Below are positions 20,705 through 32,915 of a DNA stretch of 64,000 nt, one piece after another. The stretch is from contig JADJWM010000017.1 in assembly GCA_016716365.1 (NCBI GenBank), forward strand, positions 372,001 to 436,000. Direction: 5' to 3'. Made by a program: the position numbers and the translations under genes. Under the pieces are notes generated by a model. It was not told the origin of the DNA and did not search any database. It saw only the letters and a program-made list of their open reading frames with translations. This DNA is from Chloracidobacterium sp. GTDB lineage: Bacteria; Acidobacteriota; Blastocatellia; Pyrinomonadales; Pyrinomonadaceae. The first letter of the stretch is position 1. Each line of letters begins with the position of its first letter.

Positions 20705-21814
20705 GTGACCGAACGAACGCATTTAATGGGTCTGACCCGTGAAGAACTCGTCGAGTATTTCGCCCAAATGGGCGAGCCGCGTTATCGCGCCGACCAGGTC
20801 TTTCGCGGGCTTTACCAGCGGCGGCTCCGTTCTTTCGAGGAGATGACCGACCTTCCGAAGGCACTGCGAGAGAGGCTTTCGCAAGCGGCCTCGGCGTCGA
20901 AGCTCACTGTCGAATCGAGTTTCACGTCAGTTGACGGCACGCGGCGGGTCCTGATGCGGACGGGCGACGGCCATCCTGTCGAGACGGTCTTTATTCCGTC
21001 GGAAGGCCGCGACACGATCTGCTTTTCGTCTCAGTCGGGCTGTCCGCTCAAGTGCGATTTCTGCCTTACGGCCAAACTCGGCCTCCTGCGGAACTTGACG
21101 CCCGGCGAGATCATCGAACAGATCGTCGTCGTCCTTAATGATGTTTACGGCGTCGGCGGCGAAACGCCCCACGGCACGAATCTCGTGGCGATGGGTGAGG
21201 GCGAGCCGTTTCTGAATTTCGAAAATTTGATCAAATCCCTCCAGATAATGTCGGACGAGGAGGGGCTGCATATCGTTCCGGGGAGGGTGACCGTCTCAAC
21301 CGCCGGCATCGTGCCGAAGATATACGAATTTGCAAAGCTCGAGCGCCGGCCGAACCTTGCGATATCGTTGTCCGCCGCGAACGACAAACTCCGCGACAAG
21401 CTGATGCCGATAAACCGGCGTTGGCCGATCTCGGACCTGATGAAGGCGGCAAAGGCTTTCGAACGGACGCTCAAACGCGGCGAGCGGTTCACGTTCGAAT
21501 ACGTCCTGCTTGGTGGGGTGAATGATTCGGACCGCGATGCGGCCGAGCTTGCGGCAATGATCCGCGAACACCGGCTGAACAAGGTGAAGGTCAACCTGAT
21601 CCCGCACAACCCTGCTGAACAGCTCGATTATTTCCCTTCGGAGCCGGAACAGGTCAAACGGTTCAAGGCCGCTCTTGAAGCCGAGGGCATTTCCGCCTAC
21701 GTCCGGACGCCGCGAGGCCGCGACATTTATGCCGCTTGCGGCCAATTGGCGGCAAAGTCGGTAGCGGTTGCGTCCATCGCCGCGGGCATCGTCGCGGAAC
21801 CGGCGGGCATTTGA
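20705..21814 (+). CDS. rlmN: 23S rRNA (adenine-2503-C2)-methyltransferase
   Basis: A radical SAM methyltransferase that modifies A2503 of 23S rRNA and A37 of some tRNAs. The cluster motif is CPLKCDFC (about residues 113-120). The GEGEPFLN segment is the SAM-binding GGE-like motif, and a C-terminal Cys in YAACGQLA is the methyl-carrying cysteine. At 369 aa it has the usual length. The start is a GTG; an ATG seven codons later (20726) would also give a normal RlmN N-terminus. A small membrane-protein gene follows after 9 bp. Confidence 0.95.
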   Translation: MTERTHLMGLTREELVEYFAQMGEPRYRADQVFRGLYQRRLRSFEEMTDLPKALRERLSQAASASKLTVESSFTSVDGTRRVLMRTGDGHPVETVFIPSEGRDTICFSSQSGCPLKCDFCLTAKLGLLRNLTPGEIIEQIVVVLNDVYGVGGETPHGTNLVAMGEGEPFLNFENLIKSLQIMSDEEGLHIVPGRVTVSTAGIVPKIYEFAKLERRPNLAISLSAANDKLRDKLMPINRRWPISDLMKAAKAFERTLKRGERFTFEYVLLGGVNDSDRDAAELAAMIREHRLNKVKVNLIPHNPAEQLDYFPSEPEQVKRFKAALEAEGISAYVRTPRGRDIYAACGQLAAKSVAVASIAAGIVAEPAGI

Positions 21815-21823
21815 CGAATTTTT

Positions 21824-22342
21824 ATGGAGATCCTTATCCCAGGGCTGATCCTGGTCGGTTTTATGGTTTGGGCCTCGACGAGGATCAAACGCAATGCGGC
21901 CCGGGCTTTTGAAGAGGAAAACGTCGAAACCCAGGAGTTCTCGCTTGTTAAGCCCGAAGGCTTTCTTTCGCATGCCGAGCCGCCGGGCGAACTCCTTTTT
22001 TCAGCTTATTCAAAGGAATATGGGCGGGACGATGCCGAAAGCCTCCGTAAGGCCGTGGCCGAGGTCAGACGGTTCGACGGTGCCGCCTTCGACGATATCC
22101 GCGAAGCGGCTAAACAGGATGGTGCCGGTCTCGTTTCGGAACAAACAGGTGTCATCGCCGAGCGAAGGTGCGCTAATATAGTTGTCGAGGGCCGGGCCAA
22201 AGGCGTCGCGATCGAAACCTCTCATAAGATCATTGCCGGCGAACGGGCCGTTTATCAGCTTTCGGTTTCGGTGCTTTCGGACCACAGGGACGATCTCTCC
22301 GCCAAGGTCGATCGTTTTATTGACAGCTTTGCCCTGAAGTAG
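21824..22342 (+). CDS. hypothetical membrane-anchored protein
   Basis: Not recognised. A 172-residue protein with one N-terminal membrane segment (about residues 3-18), then a positively charged stop-transfer patch and a mixed alpha/beta soluble domain. It has no cysteines of note other than one near residue 114 and no catalytic motif. It starts 9 bp after rlmN and ends 38 bp before the DsbD-N-like gene on the same strand, so the three may form an operon. Confidence 0.7.
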   Translation: MEILIPGLILVGFMVWASTRIKRNAARAFEEENVETQEFSLVKPEGFLSHAEPPGELLFSAYSKEYGRDDAESLRKAVAEVRRFDGAAFDDIREAAKQDGAGLVSEQTGVIAERRCANIVVEGRAKGVAIETSHKIIAGERAVYQLSVSVLSDHRDDLSAKVDRFIDSFALK

Positions 22343-22380
22343 CGATACTCTCCTGTATTTTTTCCGGATCGGTTTTAATT

Positions 22381-22851
22381 ATGTTCCATCGGGTCATGCT
22401 TTTCATTGCCGCCGCTTTTGGCGTGCTTTATTTGGGTGCGGGTTCGGCCGCGGCTCAAACGGTCACCGCAAGCCTCGCGACCGGATCGGCGTCAAAAGGT
22501 TCGAGCGTGAAAGGCTCCGTTCTGATCTCGCTTCCTGAGGGCCTTCATGTCAACTCGAACACGCCGATAAGCGAATACGCGATACCGACAAAGGTGACCT
22601 TAAGCGGCGAAGGTTTGAAGATCGGACGTATCGAATACCCCAAAGGAACGATCAAGAAATTCCAGTTCTCGTCCGAAGAGCTGAGTGTTTACGAAGGTGA
22701 AGTGGTTATACCGTTCACCGTCAAGCTAGCGAAGGATTTTCGCGGAAAGACATTCACTCTGCGCGCCGTGGTTACCTATCAGGCCTGTACCGATGAGGTC
22801 TGCTATCCGCCCCGCGATAAAGAGCTGGTGATGACCGCCTCGGTCAAATGA
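22381..22851 (+). CDS. stand-alone DsbD N-terminal (alpha) domain-like protein, exported
   Basis: Signal peptide (about residues 1-25, ending ...SAAAQ), followed by a single immunoglobulin-like domain. The segment YQACTDEVCYPP matches the redox-active Cys-x(n)-Cys of the DsbD N-terminal domain, which receives electrons from the DsbD membrane domain and passes them to periplasmic thiol proteins. Here there is no membrane or C-terminal thioredoxin domain and no dsbD/ccdA neighbour in the window. It converges on pgeF with a 3-bp gap. Confidence 0.85.
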   Translation: MFHRVMLFIAAAFGVLYLGAGSAAAQTVTASLATGSASKGSSVKGSVLISLPEGLHVNSNTPISEYAIPTKVTLSGEGLKIGRIEYPKGTIKKFQFSSEELSVYEGEVVIPFTVKLAKDFRGKTFTLRAVVTYQACTDEVCYPPRDKELVMTASVK

Positions 22852-22854
22852 CCG

Positions 22855-23715
22855 TTATTCCACGTTCTTTTGGCCGATTACCGAGAGCAGCCGGCCGACC
22901 TTTCCGAAACTAGACTTCTCCACCCGATAAGAAAAGAATAGGTCCGTGCGTTCCATTGTGCACAGCGGTGCCCTGAATATTCTGGATGGGCTGACGCCGG
23001 CCGCGGTCAACTGGTCCGCATTCGCCTGGTGAAGGTCGATCAGGGCGTGGCCCGGACGCGTCATTTCGAAATATTTTGCGGCATCGGCAAATTCGGTCTC
23101 GAAAGCCTCGATCACCTCGGGGCCGATCTCGTAACTGCGCCGGCCCGCGGCCGGCCCGATAGCGGCGACCATCTGTTCCGGGTCGGCACCCACACTGTCG
23201 CGCATCATGTCGATGGCCTTGGAAACGATCGAAAGCGCGGTGCCGCGCCATCCGGCGTGAACGGCCGCGAACGCTCCCGAGCCCGGATCGCCGATCAGGA
23301 CCGGCACGCAATCGGCCGTCTTAACGCCGACGACGCCTCCGGCCATTTTCGAGACGAGGGCATCGGACTTTTCGACGGAACCCGTCCCTTCTTCGAACGT
23401 TTCGACCAATTTCACGCGATCGCTGTGGATCTGCCAGGCGGTCATCAGCGCGTATTCGCCGCCAAGAACCTTAAGAAAACGGCGACGGTTTTCCTCAATG
23501 TTCGTGGCCGTGTCTTCATCGAAGCCGGCAAGATTCAGCGAATTTTCGGGGAAATCCGAGACGCCGCCGCCCCGGGTCGAGAACGCATTGACGAACCCGG
23601 CCTCTTCAAGCGGCCTGCAGATCAATGCCTTAACGCCGCCCCTTTCTCGCCAATAAAAGCCCGCATCGGTTAGAATCTGCTCATCCGAAATGATCTTGTC
23701 CATCGGCATCGACAT
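22855..23715 (-). CDS. pgeF: YfiH/LACC1-family purine nucleoside phosphorylase (PgeF-like)
   Basis: A multicopper-polyphenol-oxidase-fold protein. The zinc-site pattern is visible as the His in QIHSD, the Cys in TADCVPVLI, and the His in AAVHAGWRGT. Relatives act as purine nucleoside phosphorylases/adenosine deaminases, and E. coli YfiH edits a peptidoglycan precursor. Length (286 aa) is normal. There are three candidate starts (23715, 23709, 23703). All overlap the 5' end of the divergent acpS gene, so transcription and translation signals for each gene lie within the other's coding sequence. Confidence 0.9.
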   Translation of the reverse strand: MSMPMDKIISDEQILTDAGFYWRERGGVKALICRPLEEAGFVNAFSTRGGGVSDFPENSLNLAGFDEDTATNIEENRRRFLKVLGGEYALMTAWQIHSDRVKLVETFEEGTGSVEKSDALVSKMAGGVVGVKTADCVPVLIGDPGSGAFAAVHAGWRGTALSIVSKAIDMMRDSVGADPEQMVAAIGPAAGRRSYEIGPEVIEAFETEFADAAKYFEMTRPGHALIDLHQANADQLTAAGVSPSRIFRAPLCTMERTDLFFSYRVEKSSFGKVGRLLSVIGQKNVE

Positions 23716-24067
23716 TGTTGAAGTTTATCGTATCGAAGAAACGATGAACAGAACGCCGAGTTTCGCCCAACGGGTCTTCACACCGGCCGAGCGGAGCTAC
23801 TGCGAGGCGAAAGGGGCCGCGGCATATCAGTCGTACGCGGCACGTTTTGCCGCAAAGGAAGCGTTCTTCAAGGCACTGAAGACCGGATGGAAGGGAAAGC
23901 TCGGCTGGGCCGACGTTGAGGTCGTTGCGGGCCCCGACGGCGAGCCGTTGCTGAACATCACAAACGAAGCCGCCCGCCTGATGAAAAACCTCGGGGCCGA
24001 ACGGGCGCACCTGTCGATTTCGCACACCCGCGAGCATGCCGTCGCACAGGTGATCCTCGAAAAATGA
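23690..24067 (+). CDS. acpS: holo-[acyl-carrier-protein] synthase
   Basis: Transfers 4'-phosphopantetheine from CoA to ACP. The N-terminal IGIDIVEV motif (residues 5-12, Mg-binding Asp) and the central FAAKEAFFKAL (about 53-63) are diagnostic, and the C-terminal HLSISHTREHA completes the family pattern. At 125 aa it has the normal size. Its ATG lies inside the 5' end of divergent pgeF (14-26 bp overlap depending on the pgeF start). It converges on the EEP nuclease gene with an 11-bp gap. Confidence 0.95.
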   Translation: MILSIGIDIVEVYRIEETMNRTPSFAQRVFTPAERSYCEAKGAAAYQSYAARFAAKEAFFKALKTGWKGKLGWADVEVVAGPDGEPLLNITNEAARLMKNLGAERAHLSISHTREHAVAQVILEK

Positions 24068-24078
24068 CCGAAACGGCG

Positions 24079-26019
24079 TTACTGTCGTGGTTGTGCTAAC
24101 AGGTCGTTCATCGTGAAATACGCGATGGCCGGATCGTGGTCTGAGAAACGCTCCATCCGCGACGCATCGTTTCGCAGTATCTCGGGATAGTCGGCGTTGA
24201 TGCGGGCGTAGCCGAAGCCTGTCGTATGGCGGCGAAGCGTTTCGCTGATAAGGATGTGGTCAAGCACCTGCGCGTTCCCGTCGAAGATATACGAGTACCG
24301 CTGCGGGGCCGCGATCACATCGACCAGGTTGATCAGGTCGCGTTCCACAAGATCGGGCGAGGCCATCATCACCTCGGCGGCGGTAGACGGTTTTCCAGTG
24401 ATCGTACCCAGGATATCGGCGATGCCGTCGTTGAACTGAAAGAAGTTAAGGTCGCCCAACAAGATGATCCGTTCGTTCGGATCCTTCTTTTGCCTCTCAT
24501 CCAGCAGCCTTGCAAGGAACTCCGCCTGCAGCTTTTTCTTTAGCCGAACGTTGTCCTGCTGCCGCGGGTCGTTGTAGCCCGAAAAGGATTTCAGGTGGTT
24601 TGCGATAACCGTGAACTCAAAAGGCACTCCCGCCTTATCATCGGGGACGGAAGCCCGGAGCATCAGCGGAGGCCGGTCGTTCAGAAAATTCTCTTCGCGC
24701 GTATTCGCGTTGCGGAACTTGTCGGCCTTGCCAAACTGCCGCGTCTCTATCACCTTCACCCGCGACGTCTTTACGAGAAACCCGTTGTCGATCCCGCGGC
24801 CGTCGTTGCCTTCGATCAGGAATGCCTCGTACTTCGGATCGGGACGACCGGCGGCAGTGGAATCGGCATTCAGCTTTGCGGCCAGCCGCTTGAGTGCGTT
24901 CAGGTTCTCGGCCTCGCTAACGCCGATCACGTCCGGGGCCCGCATGAATTCGACGATCGCCTTCGACATTTTCTGAAGCCGCCGGGCGAACGCTTCGGGC
25001 GTCATCACATCCTCGTTGATGCCGGGGTCGTCAACGTCGTCAAAAAAGTTTTCCAGATTCATCGCCGCCACGACTATCTGGCGTGCGTCCGGTGCGGGCA
25101 GAGGCGTCGGCCGTCCGACCGACGTGATCGAGATCTTGAGGTCCGGGTCGGTGAGAAGCGTGTATTTTCCGAAGGAATAATGAAGAACGCCCACAAGGCC
25201 CTTTACTTCTGTCGTCGCCGCAACGATCATTCCCGACGGGCGTGGGGCGGCATTTGACGCCGGTCCGCCGGCCTGCGCGGGGGCGACGTTCTGCTCATCG
25301 GTGTCTATCCGAAGTACCTCCGGATTCGAGTCGAAGATCTTCGCTTTCGGGAATTCCTTGAGATATTTGTCCTTATCGGCCGCCGTCGCGAATTCGCGGG
25401 CGTCGCGGCCCGGTTCGCGAAACGGCCTCGGCAGCGGTTTTATCACACCGTAAAACGCACCGTCCGAGTCGGCCGTGAACGTCTTCAGGTCGAAGCGGCC
25501 TTTGGTAGGCGAGCACACGACGAGTTCGTCGATCTGGAACCGCATCCCCTCGTACCGCTCCAGGCTGTCCACGGCGTTAGACATCAGGTCGGTACCGGTC
25601 AGGACGATCGGTTTTGGCAGCGCGTTCCGTTCGGAAATGACTCGCACGCGATCGCTGCCGCCTTGCATCACGATCTCGGTGATCGTCAGGGCGAAAGGCT
25701 CGTTGTCCCGGCGAAACTCCTGCAACGTACCCGAAACCTCGACAAGGTTGCCTACAACTGCCTCGGCCGGCGGGGCCGTTCGCGTAAAAACGAAGATCCC
25801 TTCGGAGGTCTTCGGGTCCTTGTCCGCCTTCTCGTCAGGCGTTTGGATGAAAAAGCCCGTTCGTATCCGGGCGGTCACCACGCCCTCTGCCCGGACGCTT
25901 TTGCCCGCAAAGGGCGAAGTATTGCCGTCGCCCTGGATCTCGGCGATCGGCCGGGCCGACTGGCCCTGGACCGCGATTGACGCGATCAGTACCAAAAATA
26001 ATGATCTCGCAATTCTCAT
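24079..26019 (-). CDS. secreted endonuclease/exonuclease/phosphatase-family protein with N-terminal OB-like domains
   Basis: Signal peptide (MRIARSLFLVLIASIAVQGQ), then a region resembling OB-fold nucleic-acid-binding repeats as in YhcR-type extracellular nucleases (about residues 25-290). A C-terminal EEP domain follows, with AAMNLENFFD, ANHLKSF, LLGDLNFF (the metal/catalytic Asp-x-Asn) and the final SDHDP motif. Likely an extracellular DNase or phosphodiesterase. The ATG at 26019 is chosen because the signal peptide begins there; an in-frame GTG lies three codons upstream. Substrate is inferred from family only. Confidence 0.85.
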   Translation of the reverse strand: MRIARSLFLVLIASIAVQGQSARPIAEIQGDGNTSPFAGKSVRAEGVVTARIRTGFFIQTPDEKADKDPKTSEGIFVFTRTAPPAEAVVGNLVEVSGTLQEFRRDNEPFALTITEIVMQGGSDRVRVISERNALPKPIVLTGTDLMSNAVDSLERYEGMRFQIDELVVCSPTKGRFDLKTFTADSDGAFYGVIKPLPRPFREPGRDAREFATAADKDKYLKEFPKAKIFDSNPEVLRIDTDEQNVAPAQAGGPASNAAPRPSGMIVAATTEVKGLVGVLHYSFGKYTLLTDPDLKISITSVGRPTPLPAPDARQIVVAAMNLENFFDDVDDPGINEDVMTPEAFARRLQKMSKAIVEFMRAPDVIGVSEAENLNALKRLAAKLNADSTAAGRPDPKYEAFLIEGNDGRGIDNGFLVKTSRVKVIETRQFGKADKFRNANTREENFLNDRPPLMLRASVPDDKAGVPFEFTVIANHLKSFSGYNDPRQQDNVRLKKKLQAEFLARLLDERQKKDPNERIILLGDLNFFQFNDGIADILGTITGKPSTAAEVMMASPDLVERDLINLVDVIAAPQRYSYIFDGNAQVLDHILISETLRRHTTGFGYARINADYPEILRNDASRMERFSDHDPAIAYFTMNDLLAQPRQ

Positions 26020-26097
26020 ATACTGCACTTAGATGCCGTTTCCTCAGCCAATACCCTTCCAGCGGGTCAAAAATAGCGGCCGGTTAACAGCATCAGT

Positions 26098-27369
26098 TTA
26101 CACAGCCTGGCCCGAATTCCGAATTTCGTCGATCTTCATCGCGATAAACTTACGGACCGCTTCGTTACGGGTTAACAACCGCGCTTCGGAGTACGACGTG
26201 ACGGCCTCGGCCTTGCGGCCCGCCGTTGAGAGCAGATAGGCCCTGGTCAAGTGGAAAAGATTGTATCCGTCGAGGCCGTCCAGAGCGTTCAATTCCGTTA
26301 ATGCCGCGTCCGGCCCATGTATCATGCTGACCACCACGATCCGGTTCAGTTCCGCGACCCGCGAGAATGAGATCTTCCTCAACGAGTCGTAGCACTCCAG
26401 TATCCGGGCCCGATCGATCGAGTCTGCCGATGGCGAAAGCGAATACGCCGCCGCGATCTCGGCTTCGAGATGATAGCTCGAGATCTCGTTGCCGCCGGCT
26501 GAGAGCCGGAAGTGCGCCAACCCGTCCGCGATCATCTGCCGGTCCCAAAGGCCACGGTCCTGATCGGCAAAAAGTACAAGCTCGCCGACGGGATCCGTCC
26601 GTGCGGGGATCCGTGCTGCCTGAAAAAGAAAAAGAGCGGCCGCGGCGTGGGCTTTGGGGCAAGCCGTGACCGGATGTGCGGCGACAAGCTTTGTCAGCCG
26701 GATCGCTTCGGCACAAAGGTCGCGTCGGACAAGCTCATCGCCCTCCGACGCCCCGTATCCTTCGTTGAATATCAGGTAAAGGCTTTTCAGAACTGTCTCG
26801 AGTCGGTCCGTCAGCTCGCTCCCCGCAGGTATCCGAAATCCGCCCGGGTCCTGGCGAAGGCGGGCCTTGGCACGCGTCAGCATCTTCGCGACGGCCTCGT
26901 TGGAAGTGAGGAATGCACTTGCTATCTCGGCAACGCTGAAGCCGGAGACGATCTTGAGCGTGAGCGCGACCTGGCTGTCGGGCGACAGCATCGGATGGCA
27001 GCAGGCAAAGATCATCCGCAGCTCGTCTTCGGCCAACTCCGATGCCAGCAGCGTTTCGGCCGGCGGCAGGGCCGAAAGCACAGTGCTCTCGTCATCCGGC
27101 AGCGGCTCGAAGCGCTCCCGACGGATCTGGTCGATCATCCGGTTGCGCGCCGTTTGGATCAGCCAGGCCGTCGGGTTTTCCGGGACGCCCGTGAACGGCC
27201 ATTTGCGAAGGGCCGCGACCATTGAATCCTGCGCCGCTTCTTCGATCGCGTCGATCCGGTCGAAACCGATCAGGCGTACAAGCACGGAGACCATCCGCCC
27301 CGACTGGTGTCGGAACAGATGGTCAACCAGTTCAGTAACCCTATTTTCTTCGACGGCTGGCCGGCTCAT
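26098..27369 (-). CDS. ECF sigma factor with long C-terminal extension (ECF42-like)
   Basis: Sigma region 2 (about residues 15-85, with the ENPTAWLIQTARNRMIDQIRR segment) and region 4 (about 115-170, SVAEIASAFLTSNEAVAKMLTRAKARL) are followed by a roughly 220-residue helical C-terminal domain. This architecture, next to a DGPF/YCII protein gene, is that of the ECF42 group, which lacks a classical anti-sigma factor. I chose the ATG at 27369 because it overlaps the stop of the upstream DGPF gene as ATGA, giving translational coupling; the frame is open 19 codons further. Confidence 0.88.
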   Translation of the reverse strand: MSRPAVEENRVTELVDHLFRHQSGRMVSVLVRLIGFDRIDAIEEAAQDSMVAALRKWPFTGVPENPTAWLIQTARNRMIDQIRRERFEPLPDDESTVLSALPPAETLLASELAEDELRMIFACCHPMLSPDSQVALTLKIVSGFSVAEIASAFLTSNEAVAKMLTRAKARLRQDPGGFRIPAGSELTDRLETVLKSLYLIFNEGYGASEGDELVRRDLCAEAIRLTKLVAAHPVTACPKAHAAAALFLFQAARIPARTDPVGELVLFADQDRGLWDRQMIADGLAHFRLSAGGNEISSYHLEAEIAAAYSLSPSADSIDRARILECYDSLRKISFSRVAELNRIVVVSMIHGPDAALTELNALDGLDGYNLFHLTRAYLLSTAGRKAEAVTSYSEARLLTRNEAVRKFIAMKIDEIRNSGQAV

Positions 27370-27719
27370 CCGGTCGGTTCGATCTCGCGAAGCTCGATGC
27401 GGCCGCCGTATCTTAAGTGCGGGCATCCGCTAGCGGTGTTCACGGCCTCGTCATAGTTTGCGGCGGATATCATGAAAAAGCCTCCGATGACCTCTTTCGC
27501 CTCGGTGTACGGCCCGTCGGTGACACGCATCGAGCCATTTGCTCCGGCCAGGTGCTTGCCGCCCTCGTCCTTGAGTTTCTCACCGCCGACGAATTTGCCC
27601 TCGGCTTCGATGCGGTGCCTCCAGTCGATGTATTCCTGGATCACGCCCTGGATCTGTTCCGCCGAAAATTGTGAAAAATCGGCCGGTGCTTCGTGCAGTA
27701 ACATTAGGTAATTTGGCAT
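27366..27719 (-). CDS. YCII-related DGPF-domain protein
   Basis: A 117-residue ferredoxin-like-fold protein with the name-giving motif VTDGPYTEAKEVIGGFF (about residues 67-83). A strong AGGAG ribosome site lies about 7 nt before the ATG. DGPF proteins are encoded next to ECF sigma factors of the ECF42 type and are thought to act with them, but the biochemical role is unsettled. The stop overlaps the sigma factor start by 4 bp (ATGA), so the two are translated in a fixed ratio. Confidence 0.9.
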   Translation of the reverse strand: MPNYLMLLHEAPADFSQFSAEQIQGVIQEYIDWRHRIEAEGKFVGGEKLKDEGGKHLAGANGSMRVTDGPYTEAKEVIGGFFMISAANYDEAVNTASGCPHLRYGGRIELREIEPTG

Positions 27720-27814
27720 ATTCTGTCTCCTGATTCGTTCGATCTCAGCCGTTGTCGGCTTTCAACACTTAAACGAACGGGCCCGGCGAAAAGGGACACG
27801 CCTTACGAAATTTT

Positions 27815-29161
27815 TTATCGCACCGGCCTCGGATACGTGACAGGGCTTTTATTGCCCGCCTTGTCGACAGCCCGAACGCCGAAAAAGTAATTGTCCTTTG
27901 AGCGGTTCTTTGCTGTGAAAGACGTTACGTTCCCGACTGCCTGAGAATTCGTCCATTCGGCCGACGAGGTCTCGCGCCAAACAACCTCATAACCGGCAAT
28001 GTCGCTTTCAGTGTTCGCGTCCCACTTCAGGTCGGTGTCGTTGGTCAGGCGGCCGGTTACGATGCCGACATTTTTCGGTTTGGCGGGGGCGCGTGCCATG
28101 CTCGCCAGGCTGATAAGGTTGACGCGGGTCACATTTGCCGTGTACTCAAAATCGACGAACTCCGGCGTGTCGCCGTAAAACACGCCGTTCTCGGTTCTTA
28201 CATTCTGGTGCTGATGGGTGTAGTCCTCGTCCACCTCGGTGATGCGGACCGCGGGGAAGCCTCGTTCGAGGAACGGGATATGGTCGCCGCCGCGGCCAAA
28301 TCGATCACGGCGATAGATCATCCATACCGAGAAATTCTTCAGGTACCGGTCGGCCTGTTCCTTTATGTACCTCGCAAGCTGCCGCGAAGCCGAATCGTTC
28401 TCGCCGCCGACGCTTCGCCGGGTGTTCGCCTGCTGTTCGGTCTCGTTCGACGGAACACCCTCGCTGAAAACGCGGACACGGTTGCGGTTCGGCGAATTTT
28501 TCATCGTTGTCACACCGCCGACAATGTCGTTCGTGAACATTGCTTCGATATCCGTGTTCGCCTGTTTGGCCTGTTCGGCGTAATGGGCCGCACCCAGAAG
28601 GCCCTGCTCTTCGCCCGGGACCGCCATAAAAACGATCGTCGCGTCGAATTTGTACTTGGACATCACCCTTGCAAGTTCGATCACGGCCGCGGTACCGGAA
28701 GCGTCGTCATTGGCTCCGGGCGCATCGCAGGTGGCGTTAGTCGGGCTCGAGCACATCGAGTCGTAGTGCCCTGAAACGACGTATGTCCGGGCTGGATCGG
28801 TCGCGCCTTTCAGAGTTGCGATCACATTCGTCAGCGTCGTCGGCTCCGGAATACGGGCGGCTTTCGGCTGAACGAAACTTTGCTTTTCGACAGTCAGGCA
28901 ATTGCCGCAATCGGCGCTGATCTTCTGGAACTCGGCAAAGATCCAGTCGCGGGCCGCACCGATACCCCGGGCCGGATCGTCCTGCACTGACAGCGTATTT
29001 CGCGTGCCGAAAGAAACAAGTTTCCGTATGTCGGCCTCGATCCGCCTGGCCGAGACCGCCCGGATCATTTTTTCGACCTCCGGATCAACCTTCACTTGTG
29101 CAATGTGAATCGCGGACAAAGCGATCAGGACTCCAAAAACTGCGATCAATTTACGGCTCAT
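27815..29161 (-). CDS. secreted M28-family metallopeptidase with C-terminal fibronectin-type domain
   Basis: I chose the ATG at 29161 for its GGAG ribosome site and the signal peptide that follows; the frame runs 47 codons further upstream. Two-zinc aminopeptidase motifs are visible: SGHYDSM, GANDDASGTAAVIELA and PGEEQGLLGAAHYA, with further ligands in TNDIVGG and THQHQN. The last roughly 90 residues form a fibronectin type III-like domain (WDANTESDIAGYEVVWR). Probably an extracellular or periplasmic aminopeptidase. It is divergent from the reprolysin-like protease gene across about 300 bp. Confidence 0.9.
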   Translation of the reverse strand: MSRKLIAVFGVLIALSAIHIAQVKVDPEVEKMIRAVSARRIEADIRKLVSFGTRNTLSVQDDPARGIGAARDWIFAEFQKISADCGNCLTVEKQSFVQPKAARIPEPTTLTNVIATLKGATDPARTYVVSGHYDSMCSSPTNATCDAPGANDDASGTAAVIELARVMSKYKFDATIVFMAVPGEEQGLLGAAHYAEQAKQANTDIEAMFTNDIVGGVTTMKNSPNRNRVRVFSEGVPSNETEQQANTRRSVGGENDSASRQLARYIKEQADRYLKNFSVWMIYRRDRFGRGGDHIPFLERGFPAVRITEVDEDYTHQHQNVRTENGVFYGDTPEFVDFEYTANVTRVNLISLASMARAPAKPKNVGIVTGRLTNDTDLKWDANTESDIAGYEVVWRETSSAEWTNSQAVGNVTSFTAKNRSKDNYFFGVRAVDKAGNKSPVTYPRPVR

Positions 29162-29468
29162 AGTCGACTCCTCGTTTGATTGACGTTTGCTTAGAATGTA
29201 GTTCCAACCAGTAAATGAAGCAAATCCGCTGATATTTCGGGGGCTCGATACCCGAATGACCTTAAATGGGTCCGTTCCAGGCGTTTGACTTTCGCGGGAC
29301 ATTGGAGGATCAGCCCCGGAATTTTCTTGCTAGTGTCTTTGAAACAATATAGAATTTTTACTGCCACGCTGTAGTTAAGGGTGCCACCAGAATACCGCCA
29401 AGTTGTATTGAGAAAGTAGGTCCCCGATAGTTGCAGTTCATCAGACAAGGCAGGCAAAAAGAAAATCT
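29162..29468. other. divergent intergenic region between two secreted peptidases
   Basis: 307 bp without a credible gene. It must contain the promoters for the M28 peptidase (minus) and the reprolysin-like protein (plus). It is visibly more AT-rich than the flanks. I see no convincing inverted repeat or riboswitch. Confidence 0.5.
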
Positions 29469-32690
<3,222 letters not shown>

Positions 32691-32752
32691 GAACAGCCCG
32701 GCGGCGGATGACCCTTGACGGGCAGGCCCGACCGCCGGCACTAAGACAAGAC

Positions 32753-32785
32753 GGCCGAAGCTGTCCCGCGTGGACAGCCTCGGCC
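32753..32785 (+). terminator. terminator hairpin copy 1
   Basis: GGCCGAAGCTGTCC pairs with GGACAGCCTCGGCC, with one mismatch, around a 5-nt loop. This copy lacks a good T-tract (CATTTCATG follows), unlike copies 2 and 3. Confidence 0.8.
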
Positions 32786-32864
32786 ATTTCATGCTCCATC
32801 AGTTACGATTGACTCGGGCAAGTCAGGTCATTTCTTCCAAGGCCGACATTTGTTTTCCCGACGA

Positions 32865-32915
32865 AGTTGTGGCATAAAGAGGGAGCACTTTCAGGTACTG
32901 TAATCCGCAATACAA
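32865..32915 (+). promoter_or_regulatory. candidate upstream element shared by the M36 and P-domain genes
   Basis: TGGCATAAAG at 32870, then ACTGTAATC at 32897 and AATAC soon after. The same three words in the same order occur at 38120-38170 before the P-domain gene, with the ACTGTAA word about 140 bp from each ATG. It may be a shared promoter or operator. Confidence 0.35.

Noticed and set aside
29191..29457. Minus-strand 88-codon frame in the M28/reprolysin intergenic region
   Set aside because: No ribosome site, no recognisable protein, and it occupies the region needed for two divergent promoters.
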